NCBI GenBank assembly: GCA_964482585.1
Contig: CAYZYO010000111.1
Coordinates: 1-6,681, forward strand
Length of the DNA stretch: 6,681 bases
Direction: 5' to 3'
From: CAYZYO01 sp964482585
GTDB lineage: Bacteria; Bacillota; Syntrophomonadia; Syntrophomonadales; Syntrophomonadaceae
Shown: piece after piece, positions 6,421-6,681 of the stretch
Layout: the number at the start of each line of letters is the position of its first letter
Numbering within the stretch: position 1 is the first letter of the stretch
Program-made: the position numbers and the translations under genes
The notes under the pieces: model-generated
What the model saw: only the letters and a program-made list of their open reading frames with translations
Databases searched by the model: none
Told to the model about the DNA's origin: nothing

Positions 6421-6681
6421 TATGCTCTAAATATTATATCTTTGCTAATACCTAAAATTCTCGATAAACTTCTGATGGATATTGATGTATTATTCTTAAT
6501 ATATCTAATAATCTCATTCCTTTTTTTCTTATCTTTTATATTACTTATTTCACTTAAGCTGGACTTATGGTTTATTAGTACCTTTTCTATTATATCTTCA
6601 TCACTTCCTATCTGCTCTTTTATGGGCTTATCTGCTTTATTATCTATATCAATAAATTTATCTTTGGAATTTTCATTTGAG
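6420..6681 (-). CDS. REP-associated tyrosine transposase (RAYT), C-terminal part only
   Basis: An open frame runs in from the right edge and gives 86 codons ending in TAA at 6422-6420; the start and the catalytic domain are outside the window. The visible tail has a charged linker (residues 1-50, rich in K, D, E and I) followed by a helix-turn-helix-like end: KKKRNEIIRYIKNN (51-64), then SIRSLSRILGISKDIIFRA (68-86). This matches the DnaA-like DNA-binding tail seen at the end of many Firmicute RAYT proteins, whose front is an IS200-like HUH domain that nicks single-stranded REP DNA. The adjacent REP repeat supports the call. The segment is about 25% GC with AT-rich codons, far lower than the sampled neighbouring genes. 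A plain unrelated DNA-binding protein remains possible because the HUH motif is not visible. Confidence 0.72.
   Translation of the reverse strand, partial: SNENSKDKFIDIDNKADKPIKEQIGSDEDIIEKVLINHKSSLSEISNIKDKKKRNEIIRYIKNNTSISIRSLSRILGISKDIIFRA

Noticed and set aside
6237..6455. Plus-strand open frame containing the same MRQGTVLVLSH peptide
   Set aside because: The shared peptide arises because both repeats have the same sequence; the rest is antisense to the SLH signal region. It is not evidence for a conserved small protein.

Overview
The window looks like part of the chromosome of an anaerobic, low-to-middle GC Gram-positive bacterium, most likely a clostridial Firmicute and perhaps a fatty-acid-using or syntrophic type. 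The reasons are an exported protein with S-layer homology (SLH) repeats, strong Shine-Dalgarno sites, sigma-A-like promoters, an AMP-forming acyl-CoA synthetase, and a REP-type repeat that I recall (not checked) from this group. The genus is not proven by the sequence.

Layout from left to right. Bases 1-169 hold a possible weak promoter and a leader filled with degenerate CATCTGTGGTT-type repeat units. The leader feeds a plus-strand metallo-beta-lactamase-fold hydrolase gene (170-1132). All other genes are on the minus strand. They are an MFS exporter (1198-2424, converging on the hydrolase gene), an AMP-forming acyl-CoA synthetase (2745-4379), an SLH-domain exported protein (4484-6358) and the last 86 codons of a REP-associated tyrosine transposase (RAYT) whose front lies beyond the right edge (6420-6681). 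Between synthetase and exporter sits a 69-bp imperfect palindrome that can serve as a terminator, followed directly by a good promoter for the exporter. The synthetase has its own promoter just after the SLH gene. These neighbours therefore look like separate transcription units more than one operon, and no shared pathway can be shown.

The most interesting part is the right-hand third. Two identical 34-bp palindromic repeats (4498-4531 and 6387-6420) lie in the same orientation on either side of the SLH gene. One abuts the stop codon of the RAYT gene, the usual place for a REP next to its transposase. The other lies inside the 3' end of the SLH reading frame, so that the last residues of the exported protein are encoded by the repeat. 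Followed by a T-tract, that copy also looks like an intrinsic terminator placed just before the stop codon. The transposase tail is about 25% GC, clearly poorer than sampled stretches elsewhere (about 37-50%), which fits recent acquisition. I found no CRISPR array, tRNA, rRNA or complete insertion sequence, and no convincing evidence of a wholly new system.
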